Source of the DNA: Rana temporaria
Taxonomy: Eukaryota; Chordata; Amphibia; Anura; Ranidae
Reading direction: 5' to 3'
DNA: 64,000 nucleotides
NCBI RefSeq assembly: GCF_905171775.1
Contig: NC_053489.1
Location: 151,675,142-151,739,141, forward strand
Shown here one piece after another: positions 23,100 through 33,400 of this stretch; position 1 is the first letter of the stretch; each line of letters starts with the position of its first letter. Position numbers and translations under genes: made by a program. The notes under the pieces were generated by a model. The model was not told where the DNA came from and searched no databases. It was given only the letters and a program-made list of their open reading frames with translations.

Positions 23100-23605
23100 G
23101 GTTCTTCTGCAGATGTCCGGTGCCTTCTTCTTCAGCGCTGGCTGCCTGCTATCTTTGTGTGTTAGCTCAATTAGTAACAGGCAGCCGGCGCGGTCTTCTG
23201 TGACGTCAGGTTCTTCTTCTCCCCTCTTCCGATGTTGCCTCGTCGCCTCTTGTCACTGTAATGATGGAAGCGCGCCTTGCATCCCATTTATATAGGCATC
23301 ACCGTCCCATCATGCTCCGGCAGGTACCCACGTGGTGGGTGCCTACCCACGTGCACCCACCACGTGGGTACCTACCGGAGCATGATGGGACGGTGATGCC
23401 TATATAAATGGGATGCAAGGCGCGCTTCCATCATTACAGCGACAAGAGGCGACGAGGCAACATCGGAAGAGGGGAGAAGAACAGAAGAGAAGACCCTGAC
23501 GTCACAGAAGACCGCGCCGGCTGCCTGTTAGAAATTGAGCTAACACACAAAGATAGCAGGCAGCCAGCGCTGAAGAAGAAGGCACCGGACATCTGCAGAA
23601 GAACC
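23100..23605. repeat. Near-perfect 0.5 kb palindrome
   Basis: Arms 23100-23342 and 23353-23605 are near-complete reverse complements around a 10-nt loop, with only a few mismatches and one small indel. CACGTG-containing sequence (GGTACCCACGTGG) flanks the centre. It would form a very long hairpin in single-stranded DNA or RNA. Confidence 0.93.
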
Positions 23606-24027
23606 GGGGTTCTCCCGGCGCGTATATTTTTTTTTCACCCGTCGCAACTTTAGTGTCCCATCGCAATCCACAAAGCCGCCCGGCGTCAATTACGTTCGCG
23701 CGCTGCACGTCGGGAAAATTACGTCACACGCATGCGCAGTACGGCCGGCGCGGGAGCCCGCCTCATTTAAATTATAAACGCCCCCTGGAGAGGAGGACCG
23801 CCTTACGACGGCGGCACTTAAGTTACACGGCCTGAAATTTCTAGGTAAGTGCTTTGTGGATCAGGCACTTAGGTAGAAACTTTAAGTCAGTGTAACTTAA
23901 CTGCTGAAAGTTAAGTTACGCCGCCTGGCTGAGGATTTGGCCCCTGGTTCCTTGGCAGGCAGCTCCAGATCATAGAATATATAAGAAAAAACCTGGATGG
24001 TGCAAGTAACGTTTTAACAAAATTTAT

Positions 24028-24537
24028 TTAAAGCGGTGGTTCACCCTCCTTAACATCAGTCTAGCATTACATTCGGCATTGTAGCGCGAGCTACAGTATG
24101 CCGGTCTTACATTTTTTATCCCCGTACTCACTGTGCTATTGCACATTGAAGATTCTGACTCCCGCGGGGAATGGGCGTGCCTATGGAGAGGGAGGATGAT
24201 TGACGGCCGGCTCTGGCACGTCACGCTCCCCGAAGACAGCCGGAGTAGGTCTCGGCTCTTCACGGCGCCTGCGCACAGGCTATGCGCAGGCGCCGTGAAG
24301 AGCCAAGCCTATTTCGGCTATTTCCGGAGAAGCGTGACGTGCCAGAGCCGGCCGTCAATCACCTTCTCTCACCATAGGAACGCCCATTCCCCGGAATCTT
24401 CAATGTACAATAGCACATTGAGTACGGGGATAAAAAATGTAAGACCGGCATACTGTAGCTCGCGCTACGATGCCGAATGTAATGCTAGAATAATTTTTTT
24501 TTTTTTTTTTTTTTAATAGGGTGAACCCCCGCTTTAA
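24028..24537. mobile_element. TTAA-flanked foldback element
   Basis: TTAA is at 24028-24031 and 24534-24537. The inverted ends AAAGCGGTGGTTCACCCT and AAAGCGGGGGTTCACCCT differ at one base. Nearly the whole element folds on itself. The centre is a perfect 22-bp stem, GGCTCTTCACGGCGCCTGCGCA (24254-24275) against 24283-24304, with a 7-nt loop. A T22 run lies next to the right end. Confidence 0.9.
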
Positions 24538-24953
24538 ATAAAAAGAGAGATCCCTTGCCAGGGTACTCACATACTGCAGGTGTGACAGTGCACCACTCTT
24601 TAACAGGCTCATAGCGAGATGTACAGATCGGGATATGGTAAACAGTCCTCACAGCCTCACACAGACTCTCCTGCCATCCTGTCCCCTCCCCTACGCATGA
24701 CGATACAGGGGGTGTCGTATCTTCTTCAGGGGTAAATTTGTTTGAACGGTAAGTATGTCTATCTGATATATGTACCGGCGGCCATTTTCCCGACTACCGT
24801 GGACACTCTAGTGCTGGGTAATGGTCCGCAATGAGTGTACTGCATAGGAAAAAACTACTTGGATACAAATGCAGACAAACAGCTATTGCATCTATATTTT
24901 CTTACTACGTTATGCCAAGGTCCTACGGAGTCCTAGTTGACCCATATGTGCGA
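24538..24953. other. Spacer inside the inverted-arm unit
   Basis: Nothing supported. Confidence 0.4.
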
Positions 24954-25113
24954 TTTTTTTGATGCAATATATTTTTTTGGAATCATTATTTATATATTTA
25001 CTTGTACTATTTGTTTGCACATATCTACATCACTTACCGGACATATATTCCCCTTACTTTGTATAGTGGTGTGTGCACTATCATTTAATTAACGCTGCGT
25101 TTTGTTAATTTTA
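24954..25113 (-). repeat. Inverted arm, right
   Basis: Reverse-complement partner of 20990-21147. Sequence outside the two arms does not match, so the arms mark the limits of homology. Confidence 0.85.
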
Positions 25114-25298
25114 TTTAGTCTTTTGCACAATTTGTGAGACGTGTTTCACGCTAGCAGCTTTATTTTTATACCTTAGCTGATAGGAGTGGTGACTCGCAGG
25201 ATTGTTGCATTTTTAAAGTTCTCTGCAGTATTTAGGATCCGCCTATTGCCACAAAATGAAGATCTTTCTAGAGTAAAAGGTAAGGAAACTAACTTTTA
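25114..25298. other. Spacer
   Basis: It contains GTGAGACGTGTTTCACG at 25135-25151, a short palindrome. Nothing else. Confidence 0.4.
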
Positions 25299-25370
25299 TT
25301 AACCACTTACTGACCACCCTATAGCAGTTTTACTGCTACAGGGCGTCCGCGCTGCGCAGGATCACATATG
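25299..25370 (+). mobile_element. Truncated TTAACCACTT element
   Basis: The TTAACCACTTACTGACC terminus matches the left ends at 43283, 44296 and 50250, but homology stops after about 70 bp. Confidence 0.55.
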
Positions 25371-26030
25371 CAGTGTTCAGCATAAATGAGTACACCTCTT
25401 TCGAAAACTACGATTTTAATCAGTATCTCAATAAACACAAGAACAATTTCTAAAATTTTGACAAGTTGTATAGTACATTAGTTTAGCTCATTACAGGAAA
25501 GTAAGGTAAATTACTTAGATTACAAAATCTTCAGCTTTACTCAAATTAGTTTATGCAAAAATGAACACACCCCACAACAAAAACTACTGCGTCTAGTATT
25601 TTGTGTGACCTCCATGATTTGTAAAGACAATACAAAATCTTCTAAGCATGGAATGAACAAGTTGGCCTCTTTTAGAGCCTGGATGCTGGATGGAGAGTGA
25701 TGCTCATCTTGTCTCGTCAGAATTCTGGAGGGCAAGTGGTTAAAAGAGTACAGGGGTGCTCCAATATGAGGTGGGGAAAACAGCAAGGGGCTGGAACTGA
25801 GCTTAAACTTAACATTAGCCTAACTACTAAACATTATTCTAATTCTGAAGCTAATCCTGAATACTATTCTTAAAGCTGAACAGCAGGCAATCAGAGCAGG
25901 GGTCTTGATTTTTCTCCGCTGTAGTTAAATCACACTTGCAGGTCTTATCCCTCCCATAGCCTGTGACTGGACAGTGAAAGGAGAAGCAGCAAGCTGATCT
26001 CAAAAGGCTGAACAAAAACAGCTACTAACT
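25371..26030. other. Unassigned, possible degenerate repeat
   Basis: GTGTTCAGCATAAATGAGTA and GTATTTTGTGTGACCTCC look like transposon-derived words, but no inverted end or protein fragment could be established. Confidence 0.3.
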
Positions 26031-26890
26031 GTTAATTTTGTCAACAAAAACGTTTTTGTCATAATTTTTCGTCAGTGGGTTTTTTACAGTGATGAAAACG
26101 AAACTAAAACTACAGCACATGACGGAAACTATGACGAAAATCGAATCTGTTTTTGTTAAGGGATGTTAATGGCAAGGAAGGACGTTTACTCTCATGAACT
26201 TACTTTATTTATCGGCGTATAACACAATGTGTGCGTGTTATACACCGATATTTGTTTTTTACCAACAGGGGGCGGGTATCGGGCGGTCCACCCCGGGGTG
26301 CCACACATTGGGGGGTGGTCAAGCCGGCTGCCCCGCCTCTTCTGGCCCTTGGAAAGCACTGCCAGCAAAGTCTAAAATTAGGAAAAAATCATTGCCAGCC
26401 CCTTTTTCTTTACTGCTCATCCTCCTCTGTCACTCATTGTAAGCTGAAGCTTCTAACCTCAATAGCTTTGTTCTCGTTGGCCGCTCTCCTCCTCCTGCTC
26501 CTCCTCCGAGTGTTGCTTTAGATTGGAGGACGAGAGCGGTCACATGACCATCCATGAATCTTCAGAGGAGAGCAGCCATGTGACCGGGTCCAACGCATTT
26601 TTTTGCACGTTGAAATTGCATACAGACAAATGGTTTTCCTGCTCTCTTTTTTTCCCCAGCAGTTTTCCTGTTGAAAAAAGTCCGATGGAGCATACACACG
26701 GTCAGGATTCCCGGCCAAATGCTCTCATCTGACGTTTTCGGACGGGAAAACCGGTCGTGTGTACGGGGCATAAGACTACAACTAAAACACTTGCAGAAGT
26801 CTAAAATGGGACTAAAACTAACATGCCATTTTTGTCCTAAGACAAAAACTAAACCGAAATTTGCTGCCAAAATTAACACTGCTTGCATTT
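26031..26890. mobile_element. GTTAATTTTG-ended repeat, interrupted
   Basis: The left part (26031-26168) begins GTTAATTTTGTCAACAAAAA. The right part (26776-26880) ends TGCCAAAATTAACACTG, an inverted terminus. The interval between them contains unrelated sequence and the remnant at 26645-26772. Class unknown. Confidence 0.5.
26645..26772. mobile_element. Fragment of a family A-like MITE
   Basis: It has the AGCATACACACGGTC and GGTCGTGTGTACGGGGCATAA words typical of family A arms. The right end is intact; the left end is not identifiable. Confidence 0.55.
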
Positions 26891-27079
26891 AACAAACAAC
26901 AATGATGTATTTTTGTCAATACAAATCTATATTGTCCGTTATATCTGCCTGAAGTTGAGCTTTAAATCAAAGACAAAAACTATACTCATACTATCAATTA
27001 TACATTGCATGTATGTTCATACCCTTGGTTTCCCAAAGATGGTGGCAACACATGTCAGCTAATGGCTGTATGTGGCCAG
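26891..27079. other. Spacer
   Basis: Nothing supported. Confidence 0.4.
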
Positions 27080-27560
27080 GGCGGCCATCAGAAATTTTGG
27101 GGCCCCTTACACATCTTTAGTCATGGGCCCCCTGGAGCAGAGAATGTGTCATCTCACCTCTACTCCTATCTCCTGCCACGAACAGACAACCTGGGGAGGG
27201 GGGTTTCTGCCGAAAATGTGAAAGTGTCATCCCACCTCTTCTTCAATCTCCAGCCTGCCGCGAGCAGAGAACCTTGGGTCAAAGTGTCATGTCACCTCAT
27301 CTTCTATCTCCTATCTCGAACAAAGAACCGGGGAGGGGGGGTGCTGCCAAAAATTTGAAAGTGCCATCTCACCTCTTCTTTTATCTCTTGCCGCAAATAG
27401 AGAAGGGGGGTGCTGAAAATTTGAAAGTGTCCTATCTCACCTCTTCTTCTATCTTCTGCCGCAAACTGATTACCGGGGGGGCGGGCCCTTGGGTACATTT
27501 GGGCCCCTTACATGTGTAATGCCTGTACCCCTCTGATGGTGGCCCTGTATGCGGCTCTCA
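27080..27560 (+). repeat. Tandem units of about 60-80 bp within a GGGGCCCCTTAC repeat
   Basis: Five diverged units each begin GTCATCTCACCTCTTCTTC-like and end in GGGG(T)GCTGCCAAAAATTTG-like words (starts near 27148, 27227, 27286, 27361 and 27428). GGGCCCCTTACA flanks both sides (27111 and 27500), and CGGCCATCAGA/TCTGATGGTGGCC words form an inverted frame. Confidence 0.7.
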
Positions 27561-27690
27561 CTTTCAAGGCTGATATTTTTAAACTTATGGGTCTCACTGT
27601 CAAGGCTGGAATTTTAAAGCTTAAAATGTAACTCTATTTAAACCTTTTGTTGTTTTTGTTTGTCCTAGCTTTACAGAGGCAGCTTTGGAT

Positions 27691-29544
27691 TAGGGATGAG
27701 CCGAACACCTCCCCGTTCAGTTCGCACCAGAACCTGCAAACAGACCAAAAGTTTGTGTGGACTTTAGAACCCCATTAAAGTCTATGGGACTCGAACGTTT
27801 GAAATCTAACGTGCTCATTTTAAAGGCTAATATGCAAGTTTTTGTCCTAAAAGTGTTTGGGGACCTGGGTCCTGCCCCAGGGGACATGTATCAATGCAAA
27901 CAAAAGTTTTAAAAAACGGACGTTTTTTCGGGAGCAGTGATTTTAATAATGCTTAAAGTGAAAAAATAAAAGTGAAATAATCCTTTAAATTTCATACCTA
28001 GGGGGGTGTATAGTATGCCTGTGAAGCAGCGCATGTTTCCCGTGCTTAGAACTGTCCCTGCACAAAGTGTAATTTCTGAAGGAAAAAAAGTCATTTAAAA
28101 TCACTCGCGGCTATAATGAATTGTCGGCTCAAGGCAATTCAGAGAAAAGTCATTCATATAAAAAAAAAGCGTGGGGGTTCCCCCAAATTCAGTTACCAGG
28201 CCCTTCAGGTCTGGTATGGATATTAAGGGGAACCCCGTCGTCGATTTAAAAAAAAATGACGTGGGGTTCCCCCCAAATATCTATTCCAGACCCCTCAGGT
28301 CTGGTGTGGATTTTAAAGGGAACTCCACCTCAATTTTTTTTTTTAAATGGCTTGGAGTTCCCCAAAAATCCACACCAGACCCCTTATCCGAGCAGGCCAC
28401 ATGCCCTCAACATTGGGAGGATGCTTTGGGGGTCTGTGACCCCTCAAAGCACCATGTCCCCATGTTGATGGGGACAAGGGCCTCATCCCCACAACCCTTG
28501 CCCGGTGGTTGTGGGGGTCTGCGGGCGGGGGGCTTATCAGAATCTGGAAGACCCCTTTAACAAAGGGGACCCCCAGATCCCACACCCCCCATGTGAATTG
28601 GTAATAGGGTACATTGTACCTCTACCATTTCACTAAGAACGTGTAAAGAATTGTAGAAATAAAAGACACACACCGTGGAAAAAGTCCTTTATTAAAACAT
28701 AAATAAAAAATCCAGCGGTGGTAATCCACTCTCGGTGCCCTGTGTGTGTTTTATTTTTACAATTCTTTACACGTTCTTAGTGAAATGGTAGAGGTACAAT
28801 GTACCCCATTACCAATTCACATAGGTGCGAACAGGATCTGGGGGTCCCCTTTGTTAAAGGGGTCTTCCAGATTCCGATCAGACCCCTACAACCACCGGGC
28901 AAGGGTTGTGGGGATGAGGCCCTTGTTCCCATCAACGGGGACATCGTGCTTTGAGGGGTCACAGACCCCCAAAGCATCCTCCCAATGTTGAGGGCATGTG
29001 GCCTGGTACAGTTCAGGAGGGGGGGCGCTCTCTCACCCCCCTCTTTTTATGAATGACTTTTCTCTGAATTGTCGGGAGCCGACAATTCATTATAGCTGCG
29101 AGTGATTTTAAATGACTTTTTTTCCTTCAGAAATGACACTTTGTGCAGAGACAGTTCTAAGCATGGGAAACATGCGCTGCTTCACAGGCATAATATACAC
29201 ACCCCTAGGTATGAAATGTAATTTAATATTTAACTTTTATTGTTTCACTTTAAGCATTATTAAAATCACTGCTCCTGAAAAAACATCCGTTTTTAAAACT
29301 TTTTTTGCATTGATACATGTCCCCTGGGGCAGGACCCAGGTCCCCAAACACTTTTTAGGACAATAACTTGCATATTAGCCTTTAAAATGAGCAATTTAGA
29401 TTTCTCCCATAGATTTTAACAGGGTGTTCCGCGGCTATTCGAATTTGCCGCAAACACCCCAAATTGTTTGCTGTTCTGTGAACAGGCCAACAGGCAATGT
29501 TCGAGTCGAACATGAGTTTGACTCGAACTCGAAGCTCATCCCTA
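27691..29544. mobile_element. hAT-like foldback element, 8-bp duplication
   Basis: A 1854-bp element with ends TAGGGATGAGC and GCTCATCCCTA (perfect inverse) and an exact 8-bp duplication CTTTGGAT (27683-27690 and 29545-29552). The two arms pair over most of their length around a loop at about 28674-28741, although the left arm holds extra sequence near 28165-28395. An 8-bp duplication with TAGGG-type ends is characteristic of hAT. No transposase is present, so it is non-autonomous. It carries the cassette also found at 22383-22850. Confidence 0.88.
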
Positions 29545-29552
29545 CTTTGGAT

Positions 29553-30148
29553 TAAGTAAAACATCTTTTTTAACTGCCCATGGCCACAGAGCAATCTCCC
29601 CTAGTCTTGGTTTTATTATGCCAGCAACATTTCTGCTATAAGCTAAACTTCCTTTCTGGAGAACATTTTACATATATTGCTACATTGACTTGTTCTGGTA
29701 ACTCCGGCATTACCTCTACCTTTGGCAGGGAACCATAGCTGAATTCCAGGTATAATCTTAATTGCATACATACATTGGTCCAGTTTAGGCCAATGTAAAT
29801 ATGCATATCTCATACCTAAGAGACTGATGTGGATCACTGAAGTAGTAGGAGCTACTACAGCAATCACCACAAACTTCCAGGTCCTTTGCCGAGTGACTAT
29901 CTCACTGCACACTGACCAGGGGGGCAGCTGCAGAGATTTTTTTCAATGAATACTAGGCTTTTTCTAACTGGAAAAGGGGTAGTGATATCACTAACTCCAT
30001 CTCATCCAATCAGAAAACCCTATGTATTCATTGAAAAACAATACAAGGCATTCTGTGAATGTCACATCTGTGACAAGTGAGCAATCCCCTGTGGTCAGCT
30101 TCCACAGGGGTTCCTCACATGGGCGTCCGCTCCATAGGGCAAGGGGGG
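29553..30148. other. Non-coding spacer
   Basis: No repeat ends or coding signal. It precedes two minisatellites. Confidence 0.45.
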
Positions 30149-30448
30149 GCGATGTGGCAAGTGACAATCCACAATGTATGACAGCAGGCGACGTGGCAAG
30201 TGACAATCCACAACATGTGACAGGCGACGTGGCAAGTGACAATCCGCAACATGTGACAGGCGACGTGGTAAGTGACAATCCACAATGTGTGACAGCAGGC
30301 GACGTGGCAACTGGCAAGTGACAATCCACAACATGTGACAGGCGACGTGGCAAGTGATAAACATGTGGCAGGCGACGTGGCAAGTGACAATCTGCAACTT
30401 GCGGCAAGTGACAATCTGCAACGCGTGGCAGGCGATGGTGGCAAGTGA
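30149..30448 (+). repeat. Minisatellite, unit about 36-39 bp
   Basis: Roughly eight units of the type CGACGTGGCAAGTGACAATC plus CACAACATGTGACAGG. Some units carry an extra CAG before the next CGACG, and there is one truncated and one partly duplicated unit. A long minus-strand reading frame here is only the repeat. Confidence 0.9.
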
Positions 30449-30528
30449 CACACTCGGGGTTCCGACTGATTCTGCATTATGGTGAGTTGAACCATTTCAT
30501 TTTGTATAACAATGTAATAATAGAAATA

Positions 30529-31066
30529 GGTCCAGTGATGCAGGGTGCTGTGTAATGTAAAGGGGTCCAGTGATGCGGGGTGCTGTGTAATGTAAAGGGG
30601 CCCAGTGATGCGGGCTGCTGTGTAATGTAAAGGGATCCAGAGCTGTGGGGTGCTGTGTAATGTAAAGGGGTCCAGTGGTGCAGGGTGCTGTTTAATGTAA
30701 AGGGGTCCAGTAGTGCAGGGGGCTGTGTAATGTAAAGGGGTCCAGTGATGCGGGGTGCTGTGTAATGTAAAGGGGCCCAGTGATGCGGGCTGCTGTGTAA
30801 TGTAAAGGGATCCAGAGCTGTGGGGTGCTGTGTAATGTAAAGGGGTCCAGTGGTGCAGGGTGCTGTGTAATGTAAAGGGGTCCAGTAGTGCAGGGGGCTG
30901 TGTAATGTAAAGGGGTCCAGTGATGCAGGGTGCTGTGTAAAGTAAAGGGGTCCAGTGATGCAGGGTGCTATGCAAAGTAAAGGGGTTCAGTGATGCAGGG
31001 TGCTGTGTAAAGTAAAGGGGTGCAGTGATGCAGGGTGCTGTGTAATGTAAAGGGGTCCAGAGGTGC
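30529..31066 (+). repeat. 35-bp minisatellite with 175-bp higher-order unit
   Basis: About 15 units of CCAGTGATGCAGGGTGCTG plus TGTAATGTAAAGGGGT. Units 30566-30740 and 30741-30915 repeat as a block of five distinct variants, so the array amplified at two levels. The 336-codon minus-strand frame across both minisatellites arises because the units lack stops. I do not call it a gene. Confidence 0.95.
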
Positions 31067-32439
31067 AGTTGTGGAGAGGGGGTATACAGTAGGGACAAAG
31101 AGATATTGAAAGATACAGGGGGCACAGTGGGGTGTTTTTACATTTTAACATGGGGGGGTCGCTTTTAACCGACGAAAGGGTAAAATGCGACTGTGTTTTG
31201 CCACTGCCGAAGAAGACAGCCCCCCCCCCCCCTGAAAAATTTCAGCGGACGCGCATGGTTAAGAAATAGGCATACTTACTATACGAATAATATTATACCT
31301 GTAGTTCAGTTTTAAACCCTGCATTACTCATCCCAAAACTAAAAAAAGGATTTGCATACAGTTACTAGAAGCAATATAATGTCATCTCATCTTCACAAGT
31401 ACCAACCTAGGCATTATTTGCCACTGTTTAGGCATTTAGTCACATTTATCTATCCAATAAAAAAAAACAATAACGTAGCTTTAACATAACATTTCAGTAT
31501 AGATCTGCTTTATGAAAGCACAATATGATGGGCAGTAGCAGTGGGCCATTTCTGCGTTTAAATCCAATGGCTCCTACTAGCCAACCTAGGTAAATGTATT
31601 TGTTGCTTTTTTAAGCTTACCGTACTTCTAGAACGTTCCTGCCATATTCAGAAAACAACAGAAAACAGTACATCCTCCTACAAAGAAAACCTTTAAAGAT
31701 TGACCATTTTAACAGGGGCCTCAGCAGGGTTTCTTTTACACAAGAATATAATTTCCGTATGTGTTCTTTAGTTTGCAGTAAATATCTGCCCATTATTTCA
31801 GGTCAGACATGCCATGTGTCGTCATGGCTCAGCAGTCACGACCACCCTTTCAAACATAGGTAAAATGCTCCATTGAGGATACTCACAACTGTCAAGACTG
31901 TGAGCTGTCAAGGTTCCAAGCAATATTTTTTTACATACCAAAAAGATCTCGGGCCTGCATTCCTGCTGGCAGCTGTTTTGATTGTGGCTATACAATGAAT
32001 TCCACAAGGCTCAATTTAAAAAAAGTCGACACTGCCGTCCATATTTGCCAGGCTCTTGCGAGGTACAAACCTTTTACTCATTTTACCTGAATGTGATTGA
32101 AATTGTCAGTTGCATGTTCTGAAATCATTTTCCCCATGAAGCCAGCTGTTTCAGTCTGTCTGTCTCTGTTATCATAAAATGCCATCTCTGGAACAAAACT
32201 TATAAGCTACACCATAAAGAGTTCCCTACTGTTACATGTCAATATCACAATGGTACAATAGCCCAGTGATAAATAATGTTCTAAATTAGGTAGGTAACAT
32301 AAATTGGCAAGATGTGCTGACATTATAAGCTGGGCATGTTGTCTTAAAATACAACTAAAGGTACCTGTATGACAGTCTAAGCGTCTTCCAGATCCAGTTA
32401 CTATGTTAATTCAGACCTCATAAACTAAACAAAAATGTA
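31067..32439. other. Non-coding stretch
   Basis: A C13 run at 31220-31232. The rest is AT-rich and apparently single-copy within the window, with no exon I can support. Confidence 0.5.
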
Positions 32440-32520
32440 TTTGAAGCCCTGTACACATGGGCCGAATGTGGGATGGTATCGGCTGCCATTGACCAACATT
32501 CAGTACGTGTGTACTGCAGT
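32440..32520. mobile_element. Remnant of a family A-like MITE
   Basis: AGCCCTGTACACATGGGCCG at the left and CAGTACGTGTGTACTGC at the right are degenerate family A ends only 80 bp apart. Confidence 0.5.
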
Positions 32521-33000
32521 CTCATGTGACCTGACAAAAGGGGTTAATCCCTGAAACATGTAGTCCATTTTTGACCGAGCTCCAGTATTTCCTCTTATCA
32601 CCCATTCTTCTTCACCACCCTGATGCTTTGCCACTGCCTGCCCATGTAAGGACCCGGCAGCCAAGGACTTCTGCCCGCTCCTGGTGTCCCTTTCGATCGG
32701 GACTGATGAGCCCCGCACGGCTTCTCAGAGTTCCTTGATTGGGACCAGCATACATCGGGCTTACTTTTCACCTCCAGGAGCCCTAGGGTTCTAAGCGGCC
32801 ATCCATCCCATCTGGCTTTCTAGAGGTTACCACGGCAGCTGTGAGTCACAGTGCCTCATGGCCACATTCCCTTTTCCCTGCAAATGCTTATGATATTTTG
32901 TCTCATGGCATCTGATTGTCCTAATCTGCAATAAATTATTGTTACCTTTTGAACTTTTGAACTAGTTTTCATTCTGTCACCGGAAAAACGCTCCCTGTGT
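32521..33000 (+). repeat. Dispersed repeat candidate with GAAAC box and AATAAA
   Basis: It contains CCTGAAACATGTAGTCC (32551-32567) and, about 370 bp on, CTGCAATAAATTATTG. A GAAACG-type box followed by AATAAA recurs on the minus strand at 49065 and 63755. It resembles a retroelement tail, but the ends are not defined. Confidence 0.35.
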
Positions 33001-33130
33001 TGATTTTCATGTTCTCACTCATTTGGTCTTTTTAGTTTGGGAGCAGCTGCTGGCTGTTTATCCTGCTCAGCGCCCTGCAGGCAGCGCATGGTCAGGGGGC
33101 GCACCCCCAATATTCCCCTGTAAACGATTG

Positions 33131-33400
33131 TATAGGGTGGTATAGGGCAGGCAGGGGTGGTATAGGGCATGTTAGGGTAGTATAGGGCAGGTTGGGGTGG
33201 TATAGTGGCAGGTAAGGGTGGCATAGGGCAGGTTGTGGTGGTATAGGGCAAGCTCGAGTGGTATACTGCAAGTTGGGATGGTATAGTGGTAGATTAGGAT
33301 GGCATAGGGTAGGATGTGGTGGTAAAGGCAGGTTGGGGTGTCATATGTCAGTTTGGGGTGGCATAGGGCAGTTTGGGGTGGCATATGGCAGGTTAGGACT
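33131..33400 (+). repeat. Minisatellite, unit about 20 bp
   Basis: About 13 units of TATAGGGCAGGTTGGGGTGG with point variants. Confidence 0.93.

Larger units (their letters stand above)
21990..23943. mobile_element. Large family B relative with internal palindrome, CTG duplication
   Basis: A 1954-bp element with ends GGGCCATATCCAC and, inverted, GGGCCAAATCCTC, and CTG at 21987-21989 and 23944-23946. Subterminal TAAGTGCTTTGTGGATCAGG parallels GCCTGATTCACAAAGCACTTA in the 40.7 kb family B copy. Inside are a GC-rich cassette (22383-22850) also found in the 27.7 kb foldback, CT-rich simple sequence (22920-23100), and a palindrome of roughly 0.5 kb. No ORF with recognisable homology. Confidence 0.72.

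Noticed and set aside
27691..29544. CRISPR-like or regulatory hairpin array
   Set aside because: It is one long inverted repeat with transposon ends and an 8-bp target duplication.
30115..31125. 336-codon minus-strand frame
   Set aside because: It spans two unrelated minisatellites. The 35-bp unit has no stops in any minus frame, so the length is an artefact.
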